From: Bacillota bacterium
GTDB lineage: Bacteria; Bacillota; Dethiobacteria; Dethiobacterales; Dethiobacteraceae
NCBI GenBank assembly: GCA_012522335.1
Contig: JAAYKP010000155.1
Location: 1 to 43,984, forward strand
DNA: 43,984 nucleotides
Direction: 5' to 3'
Each line of letters begins with the position of its first letter. Position 1 is the stretch's first letter. A program made the position numbers and the translations under genes. The notes under the pieces were generated by a model, which was given only the letters and a program-made list of their open reading frames with translations, had not been told where the DNA came from and did no database searches. Below are positions 16,413 to 25,393 of this stretch, piece by piece.

Positions 16413-17987
16413 ATGGATATAGAACAGATGAATGACGCTGCGGAACAGGCAGCGCCGCAGAGTACGGAAAACCTGGCTCAGCCTTTCATAAACAAGCTAA
16501 AAAAAATAGCTGCGGAGGGGCTAAAAGTACTAAACAACTTTGCTCAGCAGAGTAAAGAATGGCTGACAAAGCTGACCCGGCAGCTCAAAAGTTTCTTTGT
16601 TAACTGCCTGGAGCACTGCCGCACCCTTAGTGCTCCGGTAAAATACAGCGCTTTGGCAGTGCTGCTGATAATTTCTCTGATTACTGCCGGCAGCGTTTAT
16701 GCTTATTATGATTCCTTTACCTATGTTGTCTATTTAGACGGCGAAGAAGTGGGCTATGTGGAATCAGAAACCGTGATTCCGGAGTTTGCAGCGGCTTTAC
16801 AGCAGCAGCAGAGTGAAGCCGCAGGGGTAGAGCTGGTTACTGAACAGGAATTAAAGGTGGTACGTGAACAGCGCAAAGGTGTTACGGAAGATGAAGAAGC
16901 CGTAAAAAATAAATTGCGCGAGCAGCTTAAATTTGGCGTCCACGCCTACATGCTGACGATCAATGATAAGCCTGTCATGCCGCTGGCCAGTATTGCTGAT
17001 TATCAACAAGTCATTGACCAATTAAAGGATACATATGTTCCTGAGCAAAAAAATGCTGTAGTGCAGACTGTAGTTCTCAATGATAAACTGGAAGCAAAGT
17101 TAACCCTTGTTGATCCGTCTGAAATTTGCAGTGTGGATAAAGCCTTAGAGGTACTCTGTTACGGTACAAATCAGCGGAAAACATATCTTGTTTCCCGCGG
17201 TGATTCTCTTTGGTCCATCGCCGTAAAAAATAACCTTTCTGTCACAGACATTCGCAATGCTAATCCGCAGCTGGCTGAATCAGACAAATTAATGCCTGGT
17301 GACTGCCTGAATTTAGTTGTCGTCGAGCCGCTGGTCTGTGTGCGGGTGACCCAGGAAGTTGTGGAAACAGAGGCGATACCTTTTACCACAACAACAAAAG
17401 AAGACAGCAGCATGTACAAAGGTACCAGCAAAGTGCTGCAGGACGGCAAAGAAGGTAAAAAAGAAGTAACTTACCGGGTTACTTTAGAGAATGGTAAGCA
17501 GGTTAAAAAAGAGGCTCTGAAGGAAAAAGTGCTGGCAGAGCCGGTGGAGAAAATTGTTGCTAAAGGCACAAAGGCTGTTCCCAAACCGGCAGCCGTAGGT
17601 GGCGGCGGCAGCGGGACAGGCCGTTTCCTCTGGCCGGTGGCCGGGCGCGGTACAATTACTTCCCGCTATGGCTACCGCTGGGGCAGATTCCATCGCGGAC
17701 TCGATATCGGTACACCTACCGGCACAGCCATTTTAGCCGCTGACAGCGGCAGAGTCATCCAGTCCGGTTGGTCCGGTGCCTATGGCATCTTAGTAACAAT
17801 TGATCATGGTAACGGTTTTGTCACGAAATACGCGCACAATTCAGCGACATTGGTTACAGTGGGGCAGTATGTACAAAAAGGGCAGCAAATTGCCCGCTCC
17901 GGCAGTACCGGCAATTCTACCGGTCCCCACTTACATTTTGAAATAATTAAAAACGGTTCCAATGTCAATCCTCTGTCATATCTCTAA
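16413..17987 (+). CDS. Membrane-anchored LysM-G5-M23 peptidoglycan endopeptidase
   Basis: 524 residues. Order: cytoplasmic amphipathic N-terminus (1-76), one transmembrane helix (about 78-99), a poorly conserved extracellular region with Gln-rich stretch, a LysM peptidoglycan-binding module (about 257-303, TYLVSRGDSLWSIAVKNN), a G5 domain (about 305-385, with EVVETEAIPFTT and VTYRVTLENGKQVKKEAL), a Gly-rich linker and a C-terminal M23 domain (about 410-524). The zinc ligands are intact: HRGLDIG (HxxxD) and HLHFE. It should cleave peptide crossbridges outside the cell. The AGGTGAT ribosome site precedes the ATG. It lies upstream of walRK, and M23 hydrolases are typical WalR targets elsewhere; I see no WalR box in front of this gene, only after it. 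Confidence 0.93.
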   Translation: MDIEQMNDAAEQAAPQSTENLAQPFINKLKKIAAEGLKVLNNFAQQSKEWLTKLTRQLKSFFVNCLEHCRTLSAPVKYSALAVLLIISLITAGSVYAYYDSFTYVVYLDGEEVGYVESETVIPEFAAALQQQQSEAAGVELVTEQELKVVREQRKGVTEDEEAVKNKLREQLKFGVHAYMLTINDKPVMPLASIADYQQVIDQLKDTYVPEQKNAVVQTVVLNDKLEAKLTLVDPSEICSVDKALEVLCYGTNQRKTYLVSRGDSLWSIAVKNNLSVTDIRNANPQLAESDKLMPGDCLNLVVVEPLVCVRVTQEVVETEAIPFTTTTKEDSSMYKGTSKVLQDGKEGKKEVTYRVTLENGKQVKKEALKEKVLAEPVEKIVAKGTKAVPKPAAVGGGGSGTGRFLWPVAGRGTITSRYGYRWGRFHRGLDIGTPTGTAILAADSGRVIQSGWSGAYGILVTIDHGNGFVTKYAHNSATLVTVGQYVQKGQQIARSGSTGNSTGPHLHFEIIKNGSNVNPLSYL

Positions 17988-17993
17988 AGCAGA

Positions 17994-18023
17994 ACGAGCA
18001 CAATCTTGTGCTCGTTTTTTTTT
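17994..18023 (+). terminator. Terminator after the M23 gene
   Basis: ACGAGCACAA / TTGTGCTCGT (10 bp stem, 2-base spacer that will open to a small loop) then nine T. Strong intrinsic terminator. Confidence 0.92.
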
Positions 18024-18072
18024 CGGCTGTTATGATGTTCCGGCGGCCTGTGTTACATAATAATAAAGTCAC

Positions 18073-18105
18073 TGTAACACGCATGTAATATTCACCCGCT
18101 ATAAT
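18073..18105 (+). promoter_or_regulatory. WalR box plus -10 element
   Basis: TGTAAC-ACGCA-TGTAAT (18073-18089) fits the published WalR consensus TGTWAH-N5-TGTWAH at every position. Ten bases later comes a perfect TATAAT (18100-18105); the box covers the -35 region, where WalR acts as activator. Transcription would begin near 18112. walR itself is encoded 1.2 kb downstream. Confidence 0.7.
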
Positions 18106-18111
18106 AAAGAC

Positions 18112-18173
18112 AAGGTTTGACCCCCTCTTTAATATATATTTTTTTACAACGTGGCGCACCACGTTATTTTTTT
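18112..18173 (+). ncRNA. Predicted short WalR-controlled transcript or attenuated leader
   Basis: From the predicted start after TATAAT the RNA would be about 62 nt and end at the strong hairpin at 18148-18173. No open frame of note lies in it. It may be a small RNA, or the leader of the secreted peptidase gene that starts at 18270, with the hairpin as attenuator. Predicted only. Confidence 0.4.
18148..18173 (+). terminator. Terminator or attenuator hairpin before the peptidase gene
   Basis: AACGTGG / CCACGTT (7 bp stem, CGCA loop), then A and seven T. It stands only about 36 bases after the predicted start site of the WalR-box promoter. Confidence 0.82.
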
Positions 18174-18269
18174 GCCTGAACATGGCTGTGCTGACATATA
18201 TTACCAATGCGAGGGCAGGCAAAACCTGTTACAATATTTAAGTATACTGTATAGGGGGAGGGGCTGCCG

Positions 18270-19136
18270 GTGCAGACGCAAAGCAGAACAAAACAGACAC
18301 TGCAGATTACTGCTCTCTGCTGCATACTGCTGGTAATTTTACCTGCTTTACCGGCAGCAGCGCAGAGCACGCTGCGCTATTTATCCTCCCTGGCGGTACG
18401 CAGGCATTTTCGTCACTGGCTGACGCAGGAGTCTGCCTATTTTCAACTACGCTATACGGAAAGTGATCAGGAGCTGGCAGCTTGGCTGGGTAGGCAGGCC
18501 GATGAGGCGGTGGAGCAGGTGACGCAGCTGCTGCCGTATACACCAACAGCAAAACCATGGCTGGTAATAGCTCCGCGGCAGACCGTGCTGCGGCAAACTT
18601 TTGGCTGGGGAGAAAATACAGGTGCCCTGGGGGTTTATGTGGCGGATACCATCATTATCCTTTCTCCTCGCGCCTGGGAATGGGAACATCCTTTACTCCG
18701 GGAGGCAGTTTTTGCCCGGCAGGGTCCCCTTGTACATGAATATACCCATTATCTGCTGGACCAAAGGGCGCAGGGTAACTACCCGCGCTGGTTTAGTGAA
18801 GGGTTAGCCCAGTATATAGAGTATCAGGTTTTGGGCCATGAATGGGTAGAAGCCGGCAGTTCCCTGGCCAATCCTCTCTATTCTCAGCAGGAACTGACGG
18901 ATGATTTTGATCAGCTGCCTAATCAGGCCCTTGCTTATCGTCAGTCTTTTAGTATGGTGAGCTTTCTGGCTGCCTTACAGGGTGACGCCGCCCTCAATAA
19001 TTTAATTACGCTGCTGGGCGGGGGAGAAGATTTTAATACTGCCCTAGAACAGATTTATGGACTGTCTCCCCAGGCTTTGCGAACGGCCTGGGAAAACTGG
19101 ATAGAGACTGATTTGCGTTGGCAGCAGACAGGATAG
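18270..19136 (+). CDS. Secreted peptidase MA-like (gluzincin) metalloprotease
   Basis: 288 residues from GTG 18270, after the G-rich ribosome site GGGGGAGGGG (18254-18263). N-terminal signal peptide: basic start, hydrophobic core ITALCCILLVILPALPA and probable cleavage after AAAQ (about 31). Zinc-binding motif HEYTH (156-160) with the glutamate ligand in FSEGLAQYIEY (E177) gives a gluzincin site as in peptidase MA-like (PF13485-type) proteins. The C-terminus repeats the common ...YRQSFSMVSFL...GLSPQALRTAWENWI pattern. It should act outside the membrane; substrate unknown. Its neighbours, an M23 hydrolase and WalRK, suggest an envelope role. Confidence 0.82.
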   Translation: MQTQSRTKQTLQITALCCILLVILPALPAAAQSTLRYLSSLAVRRHFRHWLTQESAYFQLRYTESDQELAAWLGRQADEAVEQVTQLLPYTPTAKPWLVIAPRQTVLRQTFGWGENTGALGVYVADTIIILSPRAWEWEHPLLREAVFARQGPLVHEYTHYLLDQRAQGNYPRWFSEGLAQYIEYQVLGHEWVEAGSSLANPLYSQQELTDDFDQLPNQALAYRQSFSMVSFLAALQGDAALNNLITLLGGGEDFNTALEQIYGLSPQALRTAWENWIETDLRWQQTG

Positions 19137-19137
19137 T

Positions 19138-19180
19138 AAAAGCGTGCACTTTTCAGTTGACTGAAAGCACGCTTTTCTTG
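19138..19180 (+). terminator. Terminator after the secreted peptidase gene
   Basis: AAAAGCGTGC (19138-19147) pairs with GCACGCTTTT (19167-19176); inside it TTTCAGT/ACTGAAA forms a second helix. The long two-part hairpin is followed by CTTG, so the T tract is mainly the arm itself. Confidence 0.75.
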
Positions 19181-19183
19181 TAG

Positions 19184-19302
19184 TATAATCCGGGCAGCCG
19201 CAGGCTGCGTTCCTGCCCCCTGCGGCCGCCAACCGACGCACTGACTGTCTCAGCCCCTGCTGCCGGCAGATGTCAGCAGGAAATCTGCTTCTGAAACAGA
19301 AG
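19184..19302 (+). promoter_or_regulatory. Candidate walR promoter (-10) and structured leader
   Basis: A TATAAT (19184-19189) without a good -35 could start transcription near 19196. The leader then holds three small hairpins: GCAGCC/GGCTGC (19194-19208), CCTGCTG/CAGCAGG (19256-19280) and CTTCTG/CAGAAG (19288-19302). No known riboswitch class is recognised. Confidence 0.35.
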
Positions 19303-19332
19303 TATTATGTACTCTAGGAATGGGGTGATCAC

Positions 19333-20031
19333 GTGGCGCGCGGTACAATTCTGGTTGTAGACGACGAAAAACCCATTGCGGAAATATTGCGTTACCATTT
19401 AATCCAGGAAGGTTATGAGGTAAGTCTGGCTTTTGACGGCGAAGACGCGCTCAAGCAGGCACAAAGTATGCAGCCTGATCTGATACTGCTGGATATTATG
19501 CTGCCGAAAAAAGATGGCTTTGAAGTCTGCCGGGAAATCCGCCTTTTTAGTAATGTACCTATTATCATGCTCACGGCCAAGGATACAGAATTGGACAAGG
19601 TACTGGGCCTGGAGCTGGGCGCTGATGATTATGTAACAAAACCTTTTTCTGCGCGGGAAGTTTTAGCCCGGGTCAAAGCCAATCTGCGCCGGACTGCACA
19701 GCAGCAGGAAATGCAGACGGAAATTCTCAGCTGTCAGGATCTGCAGGTTGATACCGGACGCATGGAAGTGCGGCAGGCCGGACAGCTGGTGGAACTCACC
19801 TACCGGGAATATTTACTTTTAACCTATTTGATGCGCCATGCCGGTTATGTGATTAATCGGGAAACTTTATTGGAAAAAGTCTGGGGTTATGACTTTTATG
19901 GTGACGAGAGAACTGTTGATGTGACCATCCGCCGCCTGCGGGAAAAAATAGAACCGAAACCAAGTGAACCGCGTTATATTCTCACCAAACGGGGTGTAGG
20001 TTACTATATGGGGAATAACAGCAATGCTTAA
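19333..20031 (+). CDS. walR: WalR (YycF) response regulator
   Basis: 232 residues from GTG 19333 with GGGGTGAT as ribosome site. Receiver domain ILVVDDEKPIAEILRYHL with phosphoacceptor D54 in LILLDIMLP, IIMLTAK and DDYVTKPF; C-terminal OmpR-type winged helix with LTYREYLLLTYLMRHAGYVINRETLLEKVWGYDFYGDERTVDVTIRRLREKIE. WalR governs cell-wall hydrolase genes and is essential in many low-GC Gram-positives. Its 8-base overlap with walK and the yycH-yycI-walJ-htrA genes after it identify it securely. Confidence 0.96.
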   Translation: MARGTILVVDDEKPIAEILRYHLIQEGYEVSLAFDGEDALKQAQSMQPDLILLDIMLPKKDGFEVCREIRLFSNVPIIMLTAKDTELDKVLGLELGADDYVTKPFSAREVLARVKANLRRTAQQQEMQTEILSCQDLQVDTGRMEVRQAGQLVELTYREYLLLTYLMRHAGYVINRETLLEKVWGYDFYGDERTVDVTIRRLREKIEPKPSEPRYILTKRGVGYYMGNNSNA

Positions 20032-21838
20032 AAGTATACAATGGAAGCTTGTCCTCATCTATTCTTTATTAATTTTGTTTGCCATGCAGTTTTTTGCCGT
20101 TTTCCTGACGCAGTCACTGGAGGATTACTATGTAACAAGTTTTGCCCAGAATTTAGAATCACAGGGACTGCTCCTGGTCAACTTTTTAGAACGCTATCTG
20201 GCTGCGGACGAAATCGGCAGTACAACGGGAGATATTGACAGTTTAGTCCTGGAATACTCCCGCTACGCCGGCGCCGCCGAGATCATGGTGCTGGATAATT
20301 TCGGCCGCGTCATCTCGGCTACCAGGCAGAGCGCTGAACTGCGGGGTCAGCGTATTATTCAGGAGGAAATTACGCATGCCCTGACGGGTACCCGCAGTGA
20401 AGCAACCCGTTTAGATCCGGAAACTAAAGAGCGCATGAAATACCTGGCGCTGCCTGTCCGGGTCGGCAACAGAAATTTAGGTGTAGTTTATTTAATCGGC
20501 TCCCTGGAGCCTCTTTATGCTACTTTACGTGAAATTCAGCTGATCTTTTTAACCGGCGCTTTGTTAGTCATGGGAGTGACTGTCCTGCTCGGCTTTGTGC
20601 TGGCACAAACCATTACCGGGCCGATTCAGGAAGTTACCTCGAAGGCCGAGCAAATCGCCCATGGTGATTATCGGCAGCGTATCACCATTCATGCCGATGA
20701 CGAAATCGGCCGCTTAGGCGAGATGTTTAATTATTTGTCCCGACAGCTGGAAGCAACCTTACAGGAGATTTCCTCAGAAAAAGGTAAAATAGAGGCAATT
20801 CTAAATCATATGACGGACGGGATTATTGCTTTAGGCAGTGACGGGAAGATCTTACACCTCAACCCCTCTGCCAAACGCTTACTGGGCTTACAGGCCGCTG
20901 CCGAACCGGCGGTGGAGATTTTAGCGCCGCTGATTATGCCGGTCAATTTAGCTGAATTATTGACAACAGGACAGCAAACAAGTCAGGAAATAACGCTGGC
21001 ACCGGAGCAGCGCCATCTGCACGTTAATTATGTGCCTTTTCAGATGCAGGAACCGGAGCCTGATTATTATACAGGTATTCTCATTGTGTTACATGATGTG
21101 ACACAGGAGCGGGAGCTTATGCGCCGGCAGCGTGAGTTTGTGGCCAATGTATCCCATGAACTGCGTACACCGCTCACCACCATTAAAAGTTATACCGAGG
21201 CACTGGTTGACGGGGCCAGGCTAGAACCGGAGCTGTGCCTCTCCTTTTTGACTACCATCGAGAAAGAAACGGAGCGCATGGTTCGTTTGGTCAAAGACCT
21301 GTTAGTTTTGTCACAGCTAGACTTTCAGCAGGTTGGTTGGCATAAAGACCAGTATGCTTTAGATGAGCTGATTACGGAGGTAGTGGCGGAGCTGAAGCTG
21401 AAATATAAAGAGACAGCGCGGCAGATCACCGTCTCCCTGCCGGTGGAGCCGGTAATTGCGTATATCGACCGCGACAAGATTAAACAAGTACTGCTGAATA
21501 TTATTCATAATGCCTATAAATACACGGCTGAGGGCGGGCAGATCACCATCAGCCTTGAGCAGCAGCGGGAGCAGGCGGTAATGCAGGTGAGCGATGACGG
21601 CATCGGTATTCCCGCTGCCGATGTAGAGCGAGTCTTTGAACGTTTCTACCGGGTGGATAAAAATCGTTCCCGTGCCTACGGGGGTACCGGCCTGGGCTTA
21701 CCGATAGCCCGCGAGCTGGTGGCGGCACACGGCGGTACAATCAGTCTCAGCAGTGAACTGCAGCAGGGCACGACAGTGACCGTTACGCTGCCCCTGCCGC
21801 AGGTGAGGGAGGAGGACGAAGGATGCGTGAGCGCCTAA
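20024..21838 (+). CDS. walK: WalK (YycG) sensor histidine kinase
   Basis: 604 residues. TM1 (about 9-29), extracellular sensor domain (about 30-171), TM2 (172-194), HAMP (about 195-248), cytoplasmic PAS (about 255-360), HisKA with phosphoacceptor H378 in ANVSHELRTPLTT, and HATPase with LLNIIHNAYKYT (N box), VSDDGIGIPAADVERVFERFYR and GGTGLGLPIA. This is the complete WalK architecture, close to the 611 residues of Bacillus. It phosphorylates WalR in response to the state of peptidoglycan metabolism (established for the family). It overlaps walR by 8 and yycH by 16 bases. Confidence 0.96.
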   Translation: MLKSIQWKLVLIYSLLILFAMQFFAVFLTQSLEDYYVTSFAQNLESQGLLLVNFLERYLAADEIGSTTGDIDSLVLEYSRYAGAAEIMVLDNFGRVISATRQSAELRGQRIIQEEITHALTGTRSEATRLDPETKERMKYLALPVRVGNRNLGVVYLIGSLEPLYATLREIQLIFLTGALLVMGVTVLLGFVLAQTITGPIQEVTSKAEQIAHGDYRQRITIHADDEIGRLGEMFNYLSRQLEATLQEISSEKGKIEAILNHMTDGIIALGSDGKILHLNPSAKRLLGLQAAAEPAVEILAPLIMPVNLAELLTTGQQTSQEITLAPEQRHLHVNYVPFQMQEPEPDYYTGILIVLHDVTQERELMRRQREFVANVSHELRTPLTTIKSYTEALVDGARLEPELCLSFLTTIEKETERMVRLVKDLLVLSQLDFQQVGWHKDQYALDELITEVVAELKLKYKETARQITVSLPVEPVIAYIDRDKIKQVLLNIIHNAYKYTAEGGQITISLEQQREQAVMQVSDDGIGIPAADVERVFERFYRVDKNRSRAYGGTGLGLPIARELVAAHGGTISLSSELQQGTTVTVTLPLPQVREEDEGCVSA

Positions 21839-23118
21839 AATCAGTAGTCCTGTGTGTCCTGATTCTTACCAGTATGTTTCTCACTACTAAATTATTATTT
21901 GGCCAGCCTTATTGGGAGACTGCCTCTCCGCCTGCTTACAAACAAGTTACTTTCGGTGAATTACGCCCCCTGCAGGAACAAATCAGACCGGTGTTACGTC
22001 TGGGAGAAGATGACAAGTGGCTGCAGCTGCAGCCCTGGGATGAAGGTTATCAGGCAGCCTGGGAATGGTTAAGCTGGCTGTTTAGACCGCGGCAGGTCCC
22101 TGTCTCCACGACTCTGCCGGAATTTGGCGGGCTGCAGGTCAGGCTGAACTTTATGCTGCCTGTGGAAACTAATTGGTGGGTAACAAATCGGCAACTGCGC
22201 GGTCTGGAGATTCTGCAGGCCGCCTGGTTTGCGGAAGCACCTCAGACGATCTGGTATCAGACAGCCAGCGGCAGGTGGCTGCGCGGTGAATTAACCTTAC
22301 CTGAACAGTGGGAAGAGCAGCTGCCTGCATTGTTTGCCGCCGGACTTGAACTGCGCACCGCGGCCGCCGAGGAGCTGGCCCTTGAGCCTGTCAGTGCCGG
22401 GGTGCTTTTACCCCAGGCAGTGCCGGAGCTGGCGGTACATGCGATTACAGCGGAAAATCTGGAAAGTGATGAACTGCTGGGCAGCTTTTTTGTGAATCCG
22501 GCTTTAGTCAGACGGATTGAGGAAGGCGACGGAGCTGAAATATATACCGACGGTCAAAAGGGTCTGCGTCTTTTCCGTCACGGCGAACTAGAGTTTAATG
22601 CCCCGGAAAATGAACCGGGTTCCGCTCCCCAGTCTCTGGCGGAGATTCTCAAGCAGGGCGCCCAGTACCTGCAGTTGATGGGCGGGTGGCCGGATCATCT
22701 TTATCTGCAGAAGGTTCACAGGACGGAAAGGTCAGCTAACTGGGAGCAGAGATATACGCAAACTTTAGTGTTTCAATCTGTGCAAAAAGGCATCCCGCTG
22801 CTCAGTGCCAAGCCTGCCGTCAGTTTATATTTTTCCGACCGTGGTGTCATCAATTACCAGCGGCAGATCTATTTGCTTGGCAGTCCCACGGGGACGGCAG
22901 AGCCGCTGGTTAAACCGCAGCAGGCGGTAGCAGCCGTGGCTGACCAATTGGCGGCAGAAGGGGCGGAGGAGCAGCTGGCTGCCGTCTCCCCCGTACTCTA
23001 CTTTCACAGTTTTGTCACCAGGCAGTCTTATGCCCGACCGGCTTGGCTGGTGGAGCTGCAGCAGCGTCAGGCTGTAGTAGATGGGTTTACCGGTGAATTT
23101 ATAACCTGGCTGGAGTAG
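21823..23118 (+). CDS. yycH: YycH-family WalK regulatory protein
   Basis: 431 residues. N-terminal membrane anchor RLKSVVLCVLILTSMFLTTKLLFGQPYWE (about 4-32), followed by a large extracellular part. In Bacillus, YycH with YycI forms a transmembrane complex with WalK that dampens its activity; in Staphylococcus aureus the pair activates it. The family shows low sequence conservation and the call rests on the anchor pattern, length and exact position between walK and yycI. The C-terminal part (FHSFVTRQSYARPAWLVELQQRQAVVDGFTGEF) resembles a PepSY-like fold. Confidence 0.85.
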   Translation: MRERLKSVVLCVLILTSMFLTTKLLFGQPYWETASPPAYKQVTFGELRPLQEQIRPVLRLGEDDKWLQLQPWDEGYQAAWEWLSWLFRPRQVPVSTTLPEFGGLQVRLNFMLPVETNWWVTNRQLRGLEILQAAWFAEAPQTIWYQTASGRWLRGELTLPEQWEEQLPALFAAGLELRTAAAEELALEPVSAGVLLPQAVPELAVHAITAENLESDELLGSFFVNPALVRRIEEGDGAEIYTDGQKGLRLFRHGELEFNAPENEPGSAPQSLAEILKQGAQYLQLMGGWPDHLYLQKVHRTERSANWEQRYTQTLVFQSVQKGIPLLSAKPAVSLYFSDRGVINYQRQIYLLGSPTGTAEPLVKPQQAVAAVADQLAAEGAEEQLAAVSPVLYFHSFVTRQSYARPAWLVELQQRQAVVDGFTGEFITWLE

Positions 23119-23131
23119 GAGGTCTCGCGGC

Positions 23132-23974
23132 GTGGATTTATCAAAAGCCAAAACACTGCTGATTATTGCCTTTTTAAGTCTTAATATCTTTTTAGGGTAT
23201 AAATTATGGATAGCTCCGCGCTCGCTGTCGCCAAGCAGTGTCTTAACGCAGGCACAGCTGGAGCAGACCGAGGCCTTGTTAAAGGAACATGGCTTTGACT
23301 TAAAGACTGCCCTGCCCAGGCAGATCCCCCGCCTGGCCCTGCTCAATGTTTCCCGTCTGGTCCAGGATGATGCTTACTGGGTGTCTGCTTTTTTGGGCGC
23401 GCAGGAAGTTTGGTCTCAGCGGCAGGAGGACAGGACTGTTTACACAACCGGGCAGGAAACCTTGACCATTTTTGCCAACGGTCATGTTTTTTACACCAAT
23501 AATTTACCGGGTATAGATGAAGCTAATACCCGGGTGCTGGCAGAACGCTATCTGCGTGACTGGAAGCTCTGGCAGAATAATATGAAACTGGATCTGGCCG
23601 TGCCGTGGGGACAGCATGGTTTTCGTTATCGTTTTGTCGAGACATATCAAGGATTTCCGCTCTTTTTCAGTGCCATTGAAGTATACTTGACAGATGGCAG
23701 GCCGCGTGAAGTTCACATTTATCAGGTACAGCCGCACGGCTTTAGTGACAAGGAAACAGCCGTTATTTCCGCACAAAAGGCGGTACAGACATTTATCAAA
23801 GAAGCAGCTGCCGTCAGCAGTAAGAGTATTATTGATATTTCTTTAGGTTACTATAGTTTAAGCTACGATGCTGAGCGCTGGGAAAGCGCTCCGGTGTGGC
23901 GGATTGCCACCCAGGACGGCGGTGAATCCTATATTAACGCCTTCACCGGCGAGGTGGAAAAAACTACTTTTTAA
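23132..23974 (+). CDS. yycI: YycI-family WalK regulatory protein
   Basis: 280 residues from GTG 23132 with AGGAGGT at 23116-23122. The N-terminus MDLSKAKTLLIIAFLSLNIFLGYKLW matches the conserved YycI anchor (single transmembrane helix, about 7-27), followed by an extracellular domain ending in YINAFTGEVE, which parallels the YycH end. Works with YycH in controlling WalK. Two-part PepSY-like folds are known for both proteins. Likely last of the tightly packed walR-walK-yycH-yycI genes, before a hairpin. Confidence 0.86.
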   Translation: MDLSKAKTLLIIAFLSLNIFLGYKLWIAPRSLSPSSVLTQAQLEQTEALLKEHGFDLKTALPRQIPRLALLNVSRLVQDDAYWVSAFLGAQEVWSQRQEDRTVYTTGQETLTIFANGHVFYTNNLPGIDEANTRVLAERYLRDWKLWQNNMKLDLAVPWGQHGFRYRFVETYQGFPLFFSAIEVYLTDGRPREVHIYQVQPHGFSDKETAVISAQKAVQTFIKEAAAVSSKSIIDISLGYYSLSYDAERWESAPVWRIATQDGGESYINAFTGEVEKTTF

Positions 23975-24043
23975 AAATAGCTTCGCAAACAGGATTTTAT
24001 TCTTTTAACAAGAATCTATATACAGGATATTGACAATTCAGGA

Positions 24044-24069
24044 GCTTTGCCGCGGGCAAAGCAGCCTTT
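24044..24069 (+). terminator. Hairpin after yycI
   Basis: GCTTTGCC / GGCAAAGC (8 bp, GCG loop) followed by AGCCTTTTC. The T tract is weak, so termination may be partial and allow read-through into murA. Confidence 0.5.
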
Positions 24070-24129
24070 TCATTTCAATATTGCCAAAAAGGACCAGCTA
24101 ACAGATGATGATACAGGAGGATAACTCTA

Positions 24130-25383
24130 ATGCCGAGACTGCTTGTGACCGGCGGCTGCTCGCTTGCCGGTACCGTTAAAATAAGTGGTGCAAAAAATTC
24201 CGCTGTGGCCATTATCCCGGCGGCCCTGCTCACAGAGGCGCCGGTGCGCATTGAAAACTTGCCGGAGATTGATGATATTCAGGTTTTAGTAGACATTTTA
24301 ACTTATCTGGGTGTGCGGGTAGTGTGGGAAACACCGAGCACGCTTTTTATTGACGCCTCCAAGCTGACAAAATGGCAGGCACCTTATGACTTGGTGAAAA
24401 AATTACGTGCTTCCTATTATCTGTTGGGCGCGCTGCTGGGGCGCTTTCAGAAGGCGGAAGTTCCTGTGCCCGGTGGCTGTGATTTAGGCCCCCGTCCCAT
24501 TGATCAGCATATCAAAGGCTTTGTCAGTTTGGGAGCAAAAGTAGATACGGAACATGGGATCGTTAAGCTGGAAGCCGATCGACTGGTCGGGGCAGAAGTC
24601 TACCTTGACGTGGTTAGTGTCGGTGCCACCATTAATATAATGCTGGCGGCCGTACGGGCCGAAGGCAGAACGGTGATAGAAAATGCTGCCAAAGAACCGG
24701 AGATTGTGGATGTTGCCAACTTCCTTAATGCCATGGGCGCCAAAATCCGCGGCGCCGGCACCGATGTGATCAGAATTACGGGCGTGAAAGAGTTAGGCCC
24801 TGTTAACCATTGCGTAATCCCTGACCGCATTGAAGCCGGTACTTATATGATTGCTGCCGCTGCCGCACAGGGCAATGTTTTACTGACAGACGTTATTCCC
24901 AAGCATTTAGATCCTATCATCGCCAAATTGCGTGAAATGAACATTACTGTCGATGTGCAGGACGATCAGCTGCGTGTCATCGGTGTCGAACAGCCCCAGG
25001 CCGTCGATATTAAAACCTTCCCCTACCCCGGTTTTCCGACAGATATGCAGTCTTTAGCCATGGTGCTGTTGACGCAGGCGGAAGGCAGCAGTATCATCAC
25101 GGAAAATGTGTTTGAAGGTCGCTTTAAACATGTTGATGAATTGAAACGGATGGGGGCACGCATTAAAGTGGAAGGCCGCACAGCCATTGTAGATGGCCGT
25201 ACTCTCCTGACCGGCGCTCCGGTCAGAGCCACGGATTTACGTGCCGGTGCCGCCTTTATCATAGCCGGGTTAATAGCCCAGGGGGAAACTATTATCAGTG
25301 ATATCGGCCATATTTATCGCGGCTATGAACGTGTCTGTGAAAAGTTAACTGCCCTGGGTGCCAAGATTGTAGAAATTGAGTAA
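24130..25383 (+). CDS. murA: MurA UDP-N-acetylglucosamine 1-carboxyvinyltransferase
   Basis: First committed step of peptidoglycan synthesis: enolpyruvyl transfer from PEP to UDP-GlcNAc; target of fosfomycin. Seen: [17 protein letters not shown] (conserved Lys-Asn), catalytic Cys117 in [68 protein letters not shown] and [15 protein letters not shown]. 417 residues, complete. The retained Cys predicts fosfomycin sensitivity by family knowledge. The ribosome site CAGGAGGA precedes the ATG. It lies inside the wal locus, between yycI and walJ. Many Bacillota carry two murA genes; whether a second exists lies outside the window. Confidence 0.95.
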   Translation: MPRLLVTGGCSLAGTVKISGAKNSAVAIIPAALLTEAPVRIENLPEIDDIQVLVDILTYLGVRVVWETPSTLFIDASKLTKWQAPYDLVKKLRASYYLLGALLGRFQKAEVPVPGGCDLGPRPIDQHIKGFVSLGAKVDTEHGIVKLEADRLVGAEVYLDVVSVGATINIMLAAVRAEGRTVIENAAKEPEIVDVANFLNAMGAKIRGAGTDVIRITGVKELGPVNHCVIPDRIEAGTYMIAAAAAQGNVLLTDVIPKHLDPIIAKLREMNITVDVQDDQLRVIGVEQPQAVDIKTFPYPGFPTDMQSLAMVLLTQAEGSSIITENVFEGRFKHVDELKRMGARIKVEGRTAIVDGRTLLTGAPVRATDLRAGAAFIIAGLIAQGETIISDIGHIYRGYERVCEKLTALGAKIVEIE

Positions 25384-25393
25384 GGTGAAGAAA

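Noticed and set aside
17965-18222. Minus-strand open frame over the M23 terminator and WalR box
   Set aside because: It crosses a strong terminator and promoter elements, has no ribosome site and no family resemblance.
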